Part shown: in pieces, positions 16,383-24,124 of the stretch | Position numbering within the stretch: position 1 is the first letter of the stretch | Layout of the letters: each line of letters opens with the position of its first letter | DNA from: Arachnia propionica | GTDB lineage: Bacteria; Actinomycetota; Actinomycetes; Propionibacteriales; Propionibacteriaceae | Assembly: GCF_003932785.1 (NCBI RefSeq) | Contig: NZ_RQYT01000017.1 | Coordinates: 1-52,249, forward strand | Length of the DNA stretch: 52,249 nt | Reading direction: 5' to 3' | Made by a program: the position numbers and the translations under genes | Notes under the pieces: model-generated | Database searches by the model: none | Told to the model about the DNA's origin: nothing | What the model saw: the letters and a program-made list of their open reading frames with translations, nothing else

Positions 16383-16411
16383 ATGATAATTGATCCTTCA
16401 ACCATTTTCAA
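16383..16411 (-). promoter_or_regulatory. Sigma-70-type promoter of the YceI gene
   Basis: On the minus strand: -35 TTGAAA (16406-16411), a 17-base spacer and -10 TATCAT (16383-16388). The spacer contains TTGAAGGATCAA (16390-16401), an inverted repeat that could be an operator. The -35 overlaps the stop of the upstream MFS gene. Confidence 0.7.
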
Positions 16412-17739
16412 GCCCTGCGTGTTCCGGCACAGTCCTCCCGCACCGGAAGCAGGGCCACCAGGCCCGCCGCAAGCACCGCGACCACCCCGAGCACCCCGAA
16501 ATGCACCGCCGACTCACCCTCCGGCAGCAGCAACGACCCGACCCACAACATGAACACCCACATCGAGGAGGACAGGAACGACACCGCACGTCCCGTCGTG
16601 GCGTAGAGGCCGAACACCTCCCCCGCATGACCCTCCGGCATGATCCGGGCCAGGAAGGACCGCGACGCCGACTGGGCTGGACCGACGAACACCGTCATCA
16701 GCAGCGCGAACAGCCAGAACACCCACTTGCCCCGATCGTGCAGCACGAACACCATCACCCCGAAGACGACCAGGCAGGCCAACGAGATGAGGATCACCCG
16801 CTTCGGCCCGATACGGTCGTCGAGATGACCGAACGCGATCGTCGCCACCCCCGCGACCACGTTCGCGATGACCCCGAAAACGATCACCCCCGACGGCGAG
16901 AAGCCGAACACCCTGACCGCCAGCACCGCCCCGAAGGTGAACACCCCCGCCAATCCGTCGCGGAACAGCGCCGACGACAGCAGGAACCAGATGGTGTTGG
17001 GCGAACTCCGATGGATGCGACGGATCGACGCGAACAGCTCCCGGTAGGCGGCGACGATCCCCTGTCTCGGGGGCGGGGACTCGACGGGCCGATCCTTGAT
17101 GGCGAGGAAGGTCGGGATGGTGAACACCAGCGTCCACACACCACACAGCAGCATGCCGTTGCGGACATCCGTCGCGTCGACCTCCCCACCGGAGAGCGCG
17201 ACGATGAGCAGGAGGATGACGATGCCGCCGAGATAGCCCATCCCCCAACCGAGCCCGGAGACCCTCCCCACCGTCGCGGGGGTGGCCACCTGTTCGATGG
17301 CGGCGTAGTAGTTGACATTGGCGATCTCCGCGATGACATTGCCGACGCCGAGCAGCACCAGCCCCAACCACAGGAACCGCTGCTCCGGGGCGACGAACCA
17401 CAGGGCCGCCGAAATGCCCGCGAGCAGCCAGGTCTGCCACTTCAGGTGCAGCATCCGCTTGCCGGAGCGGTCAGACCCCTGCCCCAGCACGGGCGCCAGC
17501 AGGGCGATGACCACCCCCGCCACCGCCATCGCCACACCGAGCAGGGCTGCGGGAGTGTCGTCGTGCTCCCCCGCACCGAAGTTCGAGCCGGAGGCGATGT
17601 AGGCCCCGAAGACGAAGGTGGTGATGACCGTCGCAAAGGGCTGGGTACCCCAGTCCCACATGCACCAGCTGAGGACCTGCCGTCGTCGGACCTTCCTCTC
17701 CGTCAGGGCCATGCCTTGGGTGGGGTCTGCTGTGCTCAC
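16408..17739 (-). CDS. MFS transporter, Atg22/UMF1-like (443 aa)
   Basis: The N-terminus (RRRQVLSWCMWDWGTQPFATV) matches the W-x-x-Y/D-W-x-x-x-x-F signature of the UMF1 (Atg22-like vacuole effluxer) branch of the major facilitator superfamily, and about 12 membrane segments follow, with loop S-D-R-S-G-K-R and D-D-R-I-G-P-K-R typical of MFS cytoplasmic loops. These proteins are thought to export amino acids; the substrate here is unknown. I chose GTG 17739, which has TACGGT 6 bases upstream and no Shine-Dalgarno (leaderless); ATG 17712 is an alternative and would fit the membrane topology equally well. Confidence 0.82.
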   Translation of the reverse strand: MSTADPTQGMALTERKVRRRQVLSWCMWDWGTQPFATVITTFVFGAYIASGSNFGAGEHDDTPAALLGVAMAVAGVVIALLAPVLGQGSDRSGKRMLHLKWQTWLLAGISAALWFVAPEQRFLWLGLVLLGVGNVIAEIANVNYYAAIEQVATPATVGRVSGLGWGMGYLGGIVILLLIVALSGGEVDATDVRNGMLLCGVWTLVFTIPTFLAIKDRPVESPPPRQGIVAAYRELFASIRRIHRSSPNTIWFLLSSALFRDGLAGVFTFGAVLAVRVFGFSPSGVIVFGVIANVVAGVATIAFGHLDDRIGPKRVILISLACLVVFGVMVFVLHDRGKWVFWLFALLMTVFVGPAQSASRSFLARIMPEGHAGEVFGLYATTGRAVSFLSSSMWVFMLWVGSLLLPEGESAVHFGVLGVVAVLAAGLVALLPVREDCAGTRRA

Positions 17740-17745
17740 GCGGAC

Positions 17746-17751
17746 ACCGTA
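17746..17751 (-). promoter_or_regulatory. -10 box for the Atg22-like gene
   Basis: TACGGT on the minus strand, 6 bases before GTG 17739; supports the GTG start. Confidence 0.4.
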
Positions 17752-17923
17752 CCCACCCCGAAGCCCGGCGGGGAGAAGGACCACGAAGTTGGGGACGCCT
17801 CATGCGCAGGAATCGCGGATCGCCGACGGGGCTGTATGGTAGGGCGCACGCGCCAGGACGGCGTGTGCAGGACCGGCGACAACGATGTGGTCGCCACTGA
17901 GGCAGGAAGGCTCACCGGAAGAC

Positions 17924-19210
17924 ATGACTGAGAACGCCACCTTCACGCACGGCGACGCCGAGCTGCAATTCGGGGTTGTCAAGGCCACGGAGGGCAACAA
18001 CGGGTACGACATCGGCAAACTTCTCGCGAGCACCGGGAACTCCACCCTGGACGTCGGTTTCGTCAACACGGCGTCGTGCACGTCGGAGATCACCTTCATC
18101 GACGGCGACAAGGGCATCCTCCGCTACCGCGGCTACCCCATCGAGCAGCTGGCCGAGCAGTCGTCCTTCCTGGAGGTCGCATACCTGCTCATCTACGGTG
18201 AGCTCCCGACCCAGGCCGAGCTGGACCAGTTCCGCGACAACGTCATGCGTCGCATGATGCTCGACGAACGGATGCGCGAGCTCTTCCGCTCCTTCCCACG
18301 CGGCGCCCACCCGATGATGGTGCTCAGTGCCGCCATCATGGGTGCCGGGGCGTTCAACCGTCACCACCTGGACCCCCACGACCCCGAACACGTCGAGGTC
18401 TCGACCCTGAAGCTGCTGGGCATGATGCCCACCCTCATCGGGTACGCCTACAAGTCGTCGGTGGGTGAGCCGTTCCTCTACCCGCTGACGAAGCTCAACT
18501 ACGTGGAGAACTACCTGCGGCTGTCGTTCGGCACCCCGCAGGAGGAGTACGAGCTCGACCCGGCCGTCGTCCGCGCCTTCGAGACCCTGTTCATCCTCCA
18601 CGCCGACCACGAGCAGAACTGCTCGACGTCGACGGTGCGCATGGTGGGCTCGTCGGATGCGAACATCTACGCCTCGGTGGCATCGGGCGTCAACGCACTG
18701 TCGGGTCCGCTGCACGGTGGCGCGAACCAGGCGGTGCTGGAGATGCTGTCCTACCTGAAGGAGGAGGGGCTCGACGTCAAGACCTTCGTCTCGCAGGTCA
18801 AGGACAAGACCTCCGGGGTGCGGCTCATGGGCTTCGGTCACCGCGTCTACAAGAACTACGATCCGCGCGCGAGGATCATCAAGAGCCACGCCGACGAGAT
18901 CCTCCGCGCCTCGGGTCGCAGCAATCAGATGCTCGACATGGCGATGGAACTGGAGGAGACGGCCCTCAATGACGACTACTTCATCGAGCGCAAGCTGTAC
19001 CCGAACGTCGACTTCTACACGGGGCTGATCTACGAGGCGATGGGCTTCCCGGCCTCCTACTTCACGGCCCTGTTCGCGCTGGGTCGCCTGCCCGGGTGGC
19101 TCGCCCAGTGGCGTGAGGAGAAGAAGGATCCGAAGCGGAAGATCGGACGTCCGCGCCAGATCTACGTCGGCCCGGCCAAGCGCGACTACGTGCCGATCGA
19201 GAAGCGCTGA
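17924..19210 (+). CDS. gltA: Citrate synthase (428 aa)
   Basis: Condenses acetyl-CoA and oxaloacetate to citrate, the entry step of the TCA cycle. Clear type II citrate synthase features: G-I-L-R-Y-R-G-Y-P-I-E-Q-L-A, HADHEQNCSTSTVR, G-P-L-H-G-G-A-N-Q-A-V and the active-site segment GFGHRVYKNYDPRA (His/Arg), with F-Y-T-G-L-I-Y near the C-terminus. Length is normal. ATG 17924 is preceded by GGAAG. A -10-like TATGGT at 17835-17840 would give a leader of about 75 bases. The gene is followed by a strong hairpin. Divergent from the Atg22-like gene. Confidence 0.97.
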   Translation: MTENATFTHGDAELQFGVVKATEGNNGYDIGKLLASTGNSTLDVGFVNTASCTSEITFIDGDKGILRYRGYPIEQLAEQSSFLEVAYLLIYGELPTQAELDQFRDNVMRRMMLDERMRELFRSFPRGAHPMMVLSAAIMGAGAFNRHHLDPHDPEHVEVSTLKLLGMMPTLIGYAYKSSVGEPFLYPLTKLNYVENYLRLSFGTPQEEYELDPAVVRAFETLFILHADHEQNCSTSTVRMVGSSDANIYASVASGVNALSGPLHGGANQAVLEMLSYLKEEGLDVKTFVSQVKDKTSGVRLMGFGHRVYKNYDPRARIIKSHADEILRASGRSNQMLDMAMELEETALNDDYFIERKLYPNVDFYTGLIYEAMGFPASYFTALFALGRLPGWLAQWREEKKDPKRKIGRPRQIYVGPAKRDYVPIEKR

Positions 19211-19225
19211 CGCAGGACACACAGA

Positions 19226-19262
19226 ACGGGGTGCCCTTCCCACCAGTGGAGGGGCACCCCGT
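19226..19262 (+). terminator. Intrinsic terminator after gltA
   Basis: ACGGGGTGCCCTTCC (19226-19240) pairs with GGAGGGGCACCCCGT (19248-19262) over 15 bp with one wobble and a 7-base loop, followed by TTTC. Confidence 0.85.
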
Positions 19263-19530
19263 TTCGGTGCAGGCGGTTCAGGACTCGCGGAGGTTCGACG
19301 CTGTCACGTCACCACGGCATACGTCAGCCTCTGAGCCCCACATTTCCTACTCGGCTGCGGCCCCAAGGACGCGGGGTTCGCCTGACTCACCACGCGGAGC
19401 CACAACCAACCAACAGACGCAGCTGCCGCACCCTGGACAGCAGCTCCCGGGATGGTTGACCGCGGCCCCGAACCCGCCCGGTTGTCGGTCTCCCGAGAAC
19501 AGGACACTGAAGGCCTCGTTCACAGGGCTT

Positions 19531-19691
19531 AGAGGGTGCGCGGATAGGGGGATCGTGACGAGGATCGTCACGGTGGCCTCATGGCAAGGCGGACGACGAG
19601 GAGCGCACCGGATCGTGCGTTCGAGGAGGACAACACAGCCAGGGGGCCACCGGGGCGGCCGCAGTAGATGCGCCTATCCGCGCACCCTCTT
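19531..19691. mobile_element. 160-bp MITE-like element, copy B (inverted relative to copy A)
   Basis: Termini AGAGGGTGCGCGGATAGG (19531-19548) and CCTATCCGCGCACCCTCT (19674-19691). When reverse-complemented it aligns with copy A (11062-11221) over its full length with about 11 differences and a 1-base gap. Outer bases are TTAGAGGG on the left and CCCTCTTA on the right, matching the corresponding ends of copy A. Confidence 0.85.
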
Positions 19692-19722
19692 AGGCGGTTG
19701 CTCGTTTCGACTCACACCGGGC

Positions 19723-19775
19723 CGGTGCGCTCTTCGTCGTCCGCCAGAAGGCCAGCGTGATGGTCCTCGTGACCG
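19723..19775. mobile_element. 3' fragment of the 160-bp element
   Basis: CCGGTGCGCTCTTCGTCGTC and the following AGAAGGCCAGCGTGATGGTC match the internal right half of copy A (about 11139-11195), but the terminal inverted repeat is missing. Confidence 0.6.
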
Positions 19776-20073
19776 GTCTGGACCATCGAGTGCACAGCAC
19801 CCTCAACTCGCCCAGCGAGGAGACGCAGTCCTCGACGTTTCTCCGTTGGTCGAGCCGAGGCCATGAGCCTCGTGTCGAGACCTACGCAACAGGTCCTGCG
19901 GACTTCTCACGGGGTCTCGACACGGGCCCCTCCACTACGTTCTGGGCCCCGGCTCGACCAGCGGGCGGGAATGCTCGCCACTCATCCGCTGGTCGAGACC
20001 TCCGCAAGATTCCCTGCATACCCTCACCAGGTCTCGACCATCGGGCGCACAGCGCCCTGAACTCGACCAGCGG
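19776..20073. repeat. Cluster of GGTCTCGAC...CTCGACCAGCGG hairpin units
   Basis: At least four related units are seen: 19776-19817 and 20030-20073 (direct repeats of GGTCTSGACCATCG, then GCACAGC, then CCAGCG), 19844-19882 (GTTGGTCGAGCC ... GTGTCGAGACC) and 19913-19964 (GGTCTCGACACGGGCCCC ... CTCGACCAGCGG). A fifth half-unit CGCTGGTCGAGACC starts at 19988 and is inverted to the last unit. Similar intergenic hairpins are common in Propionibacteriaceae and relatives. Confidence 0.75.
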
Positions 20074-20245
20074 AAAGGAAGGCGAGGTTCAGCACAGGGA
20101 GTATCGGACCCATTCCCAGGCCTCGGATTCCACCGGTCTGGCCTCCAGGGGCTCCAGCAGATTCAGTCAGGGAGGGGGTGGCATCCGGCGGTGACCTGTG
20201 ATGCGTGGAGGCGCACGGATTCGACGACACCCAACCGGACCGCCA

Positions 20246-20698
20246 TCAGTGGTCGATGGGGCCGTCCTCCCGAGCCTGGGCCAGACCCAGGGTCGGCCAG
20301 GTCAGCGGCTTCTCCTCGGTCTTCGGGAAGAGGCCGAGGAACCGCTTGCTCACCTCACGCCACGACGAGTAGCTGTACCCGTCGAGCCCGATCCACCCGA
20401 ACACCCCGCGCAGGGCGTGCGTGGTCTCCGCGACGACGGTGCTCGCGGCCTCGCTGTTCGCGGGCTGCGGGAAGCTACGCCGCCACAGCCCCGACCAGGA
20501 GTCGACGAGGGTCCAGCCACGCTGACTCAGCCGCGGCTGGTCGTCACTGGACTCATTGCCGACCTCCACCGTCAGCTCCTCGCCGCTGCGGGCGAACTGG
20601 ACGATCCCGCCGTCGCCGCTGATGACCAGACGGGCCCCGTCGGGGAGTTTGGTCAGCACCTCGGTCAGGGCCGGGTCGAACTCGCGCCAACTGGTCAT
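20246..20698 (-). CDS. Small protein, TY-Chap N-terminal-domain-like (150 aa)
   Basis: The arrangement T-E-V-L-T-K-L-P-D-G-A-R-L-V-I-S, I-V-Q-F-A-R-S-G-E-E-L-T-V-E-V-G-N, then a Q-R-G-W-T-L-V-D segment and a C-terminal helix ending in ALRGVFG resembles the TY-Chap N-terminal domain (a YbjN/type III chaperone-like fold) found in actinobacterial proteins of unknown role. This is from memory of the pattern and is tentative. The start at ATG 20698 follows TGAGGAGC, a good ribosome site. Isolated gene; its 3' end faces the repeat interval. Confidence 0.65.
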   Translation of the reverse strand: MTSWREFDPALTEVLTKLPDGARLVISGDGGIVQFARSGEELTVEVGNESSDDQPRLSQRGWTLVDSWSGLWRRSFPQPANSEAASTVVAETTHALRGVFGWIGLDGYSYSSWREVSKRFLGLFPKTEEKPLTWPTLGLAQAREDGPIDH

Positions 20699-20745
20699 CG
20701 CAGCTCCTCAAGGTCGCAGGTGGGTCCATCGTAGCGAGCAGCCCC

Positions 20746-21639
20746 TCAGTCCACGGACAGCACGACCCGGCCCCGAAGACCACTGACCCGCGCCATCCGC
20801 ATCGCCGCCACGATGTCATCGAATGGAAACCGTGCAGCGATTCGGAGGGGGAGTTCTCCGGCGGCCGCCCGATCGAGCAACCGCTGCAGCACGATCTGAT
20901 CCGGCTGCACGAAGACCGCCGTCGGGGTGATGCCGCGTCGAGGCTCCGGAACCGCCGGTGGAATGACACCGACGTAACGACCCCCGTCACGCACGACCTC
21001 CAGAACGCGCTCCGGCAGCACCGCCGCATCGAGGGCGGCATCCACCGGCCCGTCACCCAACTGCGGGGCGAAGTCGACCCCGAGGGAACGGACGAACTCC
21101 TCATCACCGGGGCGGGCCAGGCCCACCACCTCCCAGCCCCGCTCCTTGGCGAACACGCAAGCCAGCGCCCCGACCGCCCCTGCGGCCCCCGTGACCAGAA
21201 CCCTCCCGTCCGGCTCCCCCAGCCGGTCGACGGCCTGCCACGCCGTGAGCCCGTTCAACGGCACCGTGGCCGCCATGTCGAAGGGGAGCCCTTCCGGCAG
21301 GATCGCCACGGCCCCGACCGGGACCACGACCTGCTGCGCCAGGGCCCCGAGCGCCTTGTCCACCCCATGGCTGAGCAGCGCGACCCGGTCCCCCGGTGTG
21401 ACCTCCGACACCCCTGCCCCCACCTCCAGCACCACACCGGCCGCATCCCAGCCAAGGCCCACACCGTCGGGCTGGGTGATCATCCCGAGGTCGTGGTACA
21501 GACCGTCGAGAGTCTGCGCATCAACGGGGTTGAGTGCGGCGGCATGAACATGCACCACCACCTCACCAGTGTCGGGACGCGGCGCCTGAACCTCCTCCAG
21601 ACCGAGTTCTCCGGGGGTTCTGCTGATGACTGCCTTCAT
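20746..21639 (-). CDS. Zinc-free medium-chain dehydrogenase/quinone oxidoreductase (297 aa)
   Basis: A GroES-like N-terminal domain (A-A-L-N-P-V-D-A, G-W-D-A-A-G-V-V-L-E-V-G, G-D-R-V-A) and a Rossmann domain with V-L-V-T-G-A-A-G-A-V-G-A (about 135-150) identify the MDR quinone-reductase branch, which uses NAD(P)H. No structural-zinc Cys cluster or catalytic-zinc Cys is present. The protein is short (usual length 310-330). ATG 21639 is preceded by AAAGGA. The divergent HxlR-type regulator and its palindrome lie just upstream, so expression is probably induced by an electrophile or quinone, as in other HxlR/MDR pairs (inference). Confidence 0.88.
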   Translation of the reverse strand: MKAVISRTPGELGLEEVQAPRPDTGEVVVHVHAAALNPVDAQTLDGLYHDLGMITQPDGVGLGWDAAGVVLEVGAGVSEVTPGDRVALLSHGVDKALGALAQQVVVPVGAVAILPEGLPFDMAATVPLNGLTAWQAVDRLGEPDGRVLVTGAAGAVGALACVFAKERGWEVVGLARPGDEEFVRSLGVDFAPQLGDGPVDAALDAAVLPERVLEVVRDGGRYVGVIPPAVPEPRRGITPTAVFVQPDQIVLQRLLDRAAAGELPLRIAARFPFDDIVAAMRMARVSGLRGRVVLSVD

Positions 21640-21698
21640 GATCGGTGTTCCTTTCGTGATCCCCACCTACCATGGCCCCAGCTCTTGTCCCACAGAAG

Positions 21699-21718
21699 AG
21701 GGCACTTCAAAGTGCCCT
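21699..21718. promoter_or_regulatory. Palindromic operator between HxlR regulator and oxidoreductase
   Basis: AGGGCACTTCAAAGTGCCCT is a 20-bp sequence with two perfect 9-bp arms and a CA centre, in the divergent region 21640-21736 and 18 bases before the regulator start. It is the best candidate for HxlR binding. Confidence 0.65.
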
Positions 21719-21736
21719 ACCCACCCCGGAGGTCCG

Positions 21737-22138
21737 ATGCCGACCAGAACCGCTGCCCAACGTCGTGAATCGGAGCGACGAGCATTCGACGTCTACCTCG
21801 CCAACTGCCCGAGTCAGAAATTGTTCGCCCGAATCAGCACCAAGTGGACGATGCTGATCCTGTGTCGTCTCGGGGACAGCGGAACCGGACTTCGTTCCGC
21901 CGAACTCCACCGGCAGCTGGCCGGGGCGTCACAGAAGATGCTCACCGAGACGCTCAGGAACCTGGAGGCCGACGGCCTGGTACACCGCACCGTCATCGCG
22001 ACGGTACCGGTCACGGTGACCTACGAGCTGACCGAGCTGGGGCGTTCCCTGCTCGAGGTGATCCAGCCCTTGAAACGGTGGGCGGAGACCAATTACGAAC
22101 AGATCGAGACCGCCCGGCTGCGACACACGACGAGGTGA
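21737..22138 (+). CDS. HxlR-family transcriptional regulator (133 aa)
   Basis: A winged helix-turn-helix protein of HxlR type: C-P-S-Q-K-L-F at the N-terminus (a redox-sensing Cys position, C21), K-W-T-M-L-I-L-C-R-L, R-S-A-E-L-H-R-Q-L, G-A-S-Q-K-M-L-T-E-T-L-R-N-L-E-A-D-G-L-V and Y-E-L-T-E-L-G-R-S-L. The Cys makes a thiol-based sensor likely (family knowledge). GGAGG lies 4 bases before ATG 21737, the start chosen. It should bind the palindrome at 21699-21718 and control the divergent oxidoreductase and itself. Confidence 0.9.
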   Translation: MPTRTAAQRRESERRAFDVYLANCPSQKLFARISTKWTMLILCRLGDSGTGLRSAELHRQLAGASQKMLTETLRNLEADGLVHRTVIATVPVTVTYELTELGRSLLEVIQPLKRWAETNYEQIETARLRHTTR

Positions 22139-22153
22139 GCGCGGGCTCATTGC

Positions 22154-23854
22154 TCACCCCAGCCTCAGGCCCCGATACCGGTTGACCGCCGCGTGGATCT
22201 CGTGTGGGCGGGGGCGGGTGAGATGCCCGGGATGTCCCCGGAACGGCGAGAGCCAGTCGAGGCCCTCCTCATCGATGCGACGGCAGACCTCCGCGACGGC
22301 CTCCGGCAACGGAAGGTCCCGGTCGGCGACGAGCTCCGCGATGCGTTCCAGCGCATGGGCCACCGCCACCGTCTGCGCAGCGTCGACGAGCTGAGCCACC
22401 GCCTGGAGGTCGATGGTCCCGTCGCCGACCTGGATGGCCGCCCTGCCCCTGGCCCGCGCCGGTTTACCCCCACCCGATGAGGTGAGTGACCCGCGCGTCA
22501 GCACCCGCGGCGCCGACCTCGCCGCGAACACCGGCCCCGGGGCTGCGGGGGTCGAAGTCCTGGCGATCCCCCGCGCCTCCGCGGTCACGTCCCGCGGCTG
22601 ATAGGCGTGGAAGGCGACGACGTGGTCGGCCACGTCGAAGAAGGCCCCCGACCCGCCTGCGACGAGGATCGTCGACACCCCCTTCTCCGTGAACAGCGGC
22701 CGCACCCGATCCACGAACGGCGTGATCGGCTCCTCGGCTGCCGGGATCAGCCGCCGCATCCTCTCGTCGCGGATCATGAAATTGGTCGCCGAGGTGTCCT
22801 CGTCGATGAGCAGCACACTCGCGCCCGCGTCGACGGCCTCGACGAGGTTCGCGGCCTGCGACGTCGACCCCGATGCGCTGGTCGTCGAGAAGGATCGGGT
22901 GTCGGCTCCGGTCGGCAGGTTGGTGATGAACGGGGAGATGTCCACCCCGGTCACCGCCCGCTCGTCCTCCGCGCGGATCGTCACCGCGTCGCGCCTGGTG
23001 ATGACCCACTCGCGGCCGTCCCCGGCGATGTGGGGATGGATGCCCCGTTCAATGGCCCGAAGCAGGGTTGACTTCCCGTGATACCCGCCGCCGACGATCA
23101 CGGTCACCCCCTCCGGGATGCCCATGCCCGTCACGGAGCGGCCGCTCGGCAGCTCGACGAGCACCCGTAGGGAGTCCGGGGTTCGGAACGGCACCGCCCC
23201 GTCCCCGAGCGGCAGGTCGGAGTCGCCGGAGCGGCGGGGCAGGATGGCGCCGTCGCCGACGAAGGCGACGAGACCCCGCTCGGTGAGGAGGTGACGCAGG
23301 TGCTCCTGGTCCCGGCAGAGGGTGACGTGGTCGCGCAGGGCCGCCCCATCAAGGTTCCGGAATCGGAGGGCCTCCTCGGCGATCCGCGGGAGCACGTCGA
23401 TGAGCAGCCGGGCGGCGCCACGGCCGTCGATCCGACGCCCGTGCGCGGGCAGGCCGACGACGATGCGGGCCTCGACCCGGTCGTCGGCGATGAGCACGCC
23501 GGTGCGCTCCAGCACCTCCTGGCCCGGGGTTCCGATGCTCACCAGCCCGCTGTTGCCGGTCCCGGTGGGACTCGGCACGAGCCTGTGGGCGGCCCGGACG
23601 AACGCGCGGGTGAGGAAGTCACCCACCGCCATCCGACCGACGGCATCGCGCGTCAGATCCTCGGGGATCCCGGCGACCTCACGGTCGAGGATGAGCCGCA
23701 CCCGGGACGGGGGCGCGTAGGGATCGGCGGCGACGTGATCCACGGCGAGGTCAACGGGGCCGAGCCGATACCGTCCCCGCAACTGCCGATAGGCGGGGTA
23801 CCCGCGCCCGTCGATCTGGTCGAGGACCCGGGCCAGGGCGTTCCGGTCACGCAT
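22154..23854 (-). CDS. Predicted ATPase of the ABC class (566 aa)
   Basis: The protein matches the single-chain ABC-class ATPase family (COG3044-type): a roughly 230-residue N-terminal domain, then a P-loop G-G-G-Y-H-G-K-S-T-L-L (about 257-267), an ABC-signature-like A-S-G-S-T-S-Q-A segment, Walker B as V-L-L-I-D-E-D-T-S-A-T-N and a C-terminal helical extension. There are no membrane segments, so it is not a transporter. The function of the family is unknown. AGGAGG lies 5 bases before ATG 23854. The upstream gap contains a terminal tip of the 160-bp element and a nested palindrome. Confidence 0.85.
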   Translation of the reverse strand: MRDRNALARVLDQIDGRGYPAYRQLRGRYRLGPVDLAVDHVAADPYAPPSRVRLILDREVAGIPEDLTRDAVGRMAVGDFLTRAFVRAAHRLVPSPTGTGNSGLVSIGTPGQEVLERTGVLIADDRVEARIVVGLPAHGRRIDGRGAARLLIDVLPRIAEEALRFRNLDGAALRDHVTLCRDQEHLRHLLTERGLVAFVGDGAILPRRSGDSDLPLGDGAVPFRTPDSLRVLVELPSGRSVTGMGIPEGVTVIVGGGYHGKSTLLRAIERGIHPHIAGDGREWVITRRDAVTIRAEDERAVTGVDISPFITNLPTGADTRSFSTTSASGSTSQAANLVEAVDAGASVLLIDEDTSATNFMIRDERMRRLIPAAEEPITPFVDRVRPLFTEKGVSTILVAGGSGAFFDVADHVVAFHAYQPRDVTAEARGIARTSTPAAPGPVFAARSAPRVLTRGSLTSSGGGKPARARGRAAIQVGDGTIDLQAVAQLVDAAQTVAVAHALERIAELVADRDLPLPEAVAEVCRRIDEEGLDWLSPFRGHPGHLTRPRPHEIHAAVNRYRGLRLG

Positions 23855-23903
23855 GGGCGACCTCCTGAACAGGGGCAGGGTTGGTCGAGAACATCGCAAC
23901 AGG

Positions 23904-23918
23904 TTAGAGGGTGCGCGG
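23904..23918. mobile_element. Terminal tip of the 160-bp element
   Basis: TTAGAGGGTGCGCGG (15 bases) is identical to the outer end of copies A and B, then the match stops. It sits between the ABC-ATPase start and the nested palindrome copy 2. Confidence 0.5.
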
Positions 23919-23945
23919 CGCCCTCCCGCCCTCTCGAACCACTGA

Positions 23946-24050
23946 TTCGCCTGCCTTGAGTCGGAAACGCCTGCCTCGTTTCACTTCGCCTGTCCAACGA
24001 GACAGGCGAGCCGCCGAAAAGGCAGGCGAGCCGGACTCAGGGCAGGCGAG
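23946..24050. repeat. 105-bp nested triple palindrome, copy 2
   Basis: Left arms TTCGCCTGCC, ACGCCTGCCT and TTCGCCTGTC alternate in the same order as copy 1 (13565-13669) with right arms GACAGGCGA, AAGGCAGGCGA and GGGCAGGCGA. Same length as copy 1. It separates the divergently oriented ABC-ATPase gene and the ECF41 operon, so in this position it cannot be a simple terminator for both. Confidence 0.85.
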
Positions 24051-24089
24051 ACTGAGGGGTAGGGGCGAGCGTGGGCGCTGGAGTGGGCA

Positions 24090-24116
24090 TGTCACGAAAC
24101 GACCGCCCGGATCGTC
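24090..24116 (+). promoter_or_regulatory. Putative ECF41-type autoregulated promoter
   Basis: TGTCACG (24090-24096), a 16-base spacer and CGTC (24113-24116) match the described ECF41 consensus (TGTCACA ... CGTC). The expected transcription start falls at or next to ATG 24125, which would make the mRNA leaderless. The sigma factor encoded in this operon is an ECF41 member. Confidence 0.7.
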
Positions 24117-24124
24117 GCATGGGT

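Larger units (their letters stand above)
19263..20245. other. Gene-free, repeat-rich interval (983 bp)
   Basis: No convincing coding region is present; open frames here run through repeats and lack ribosome sites. It contains repeat copy B (19531-19691), a 3' fragment of the same element (19723-19775) and a cluster of GGTCTCGAC/CGACCAGCG hairpin units (19776-20073). The first 260 bases hold nothing I can identify. Confidence 0.7.

Noticed and set aside
19263-19530. Riboswitch or small RNA after gltA
   Set aside because: I see no conserved aptamer motif, only the intrinsic terminator of gltA and unassigned sequence.
19757-20194. 145-aa open frame in the repeat interval
   Set aside because: It reads through the GGTCTCGAC repeat units and has no family or start signal.
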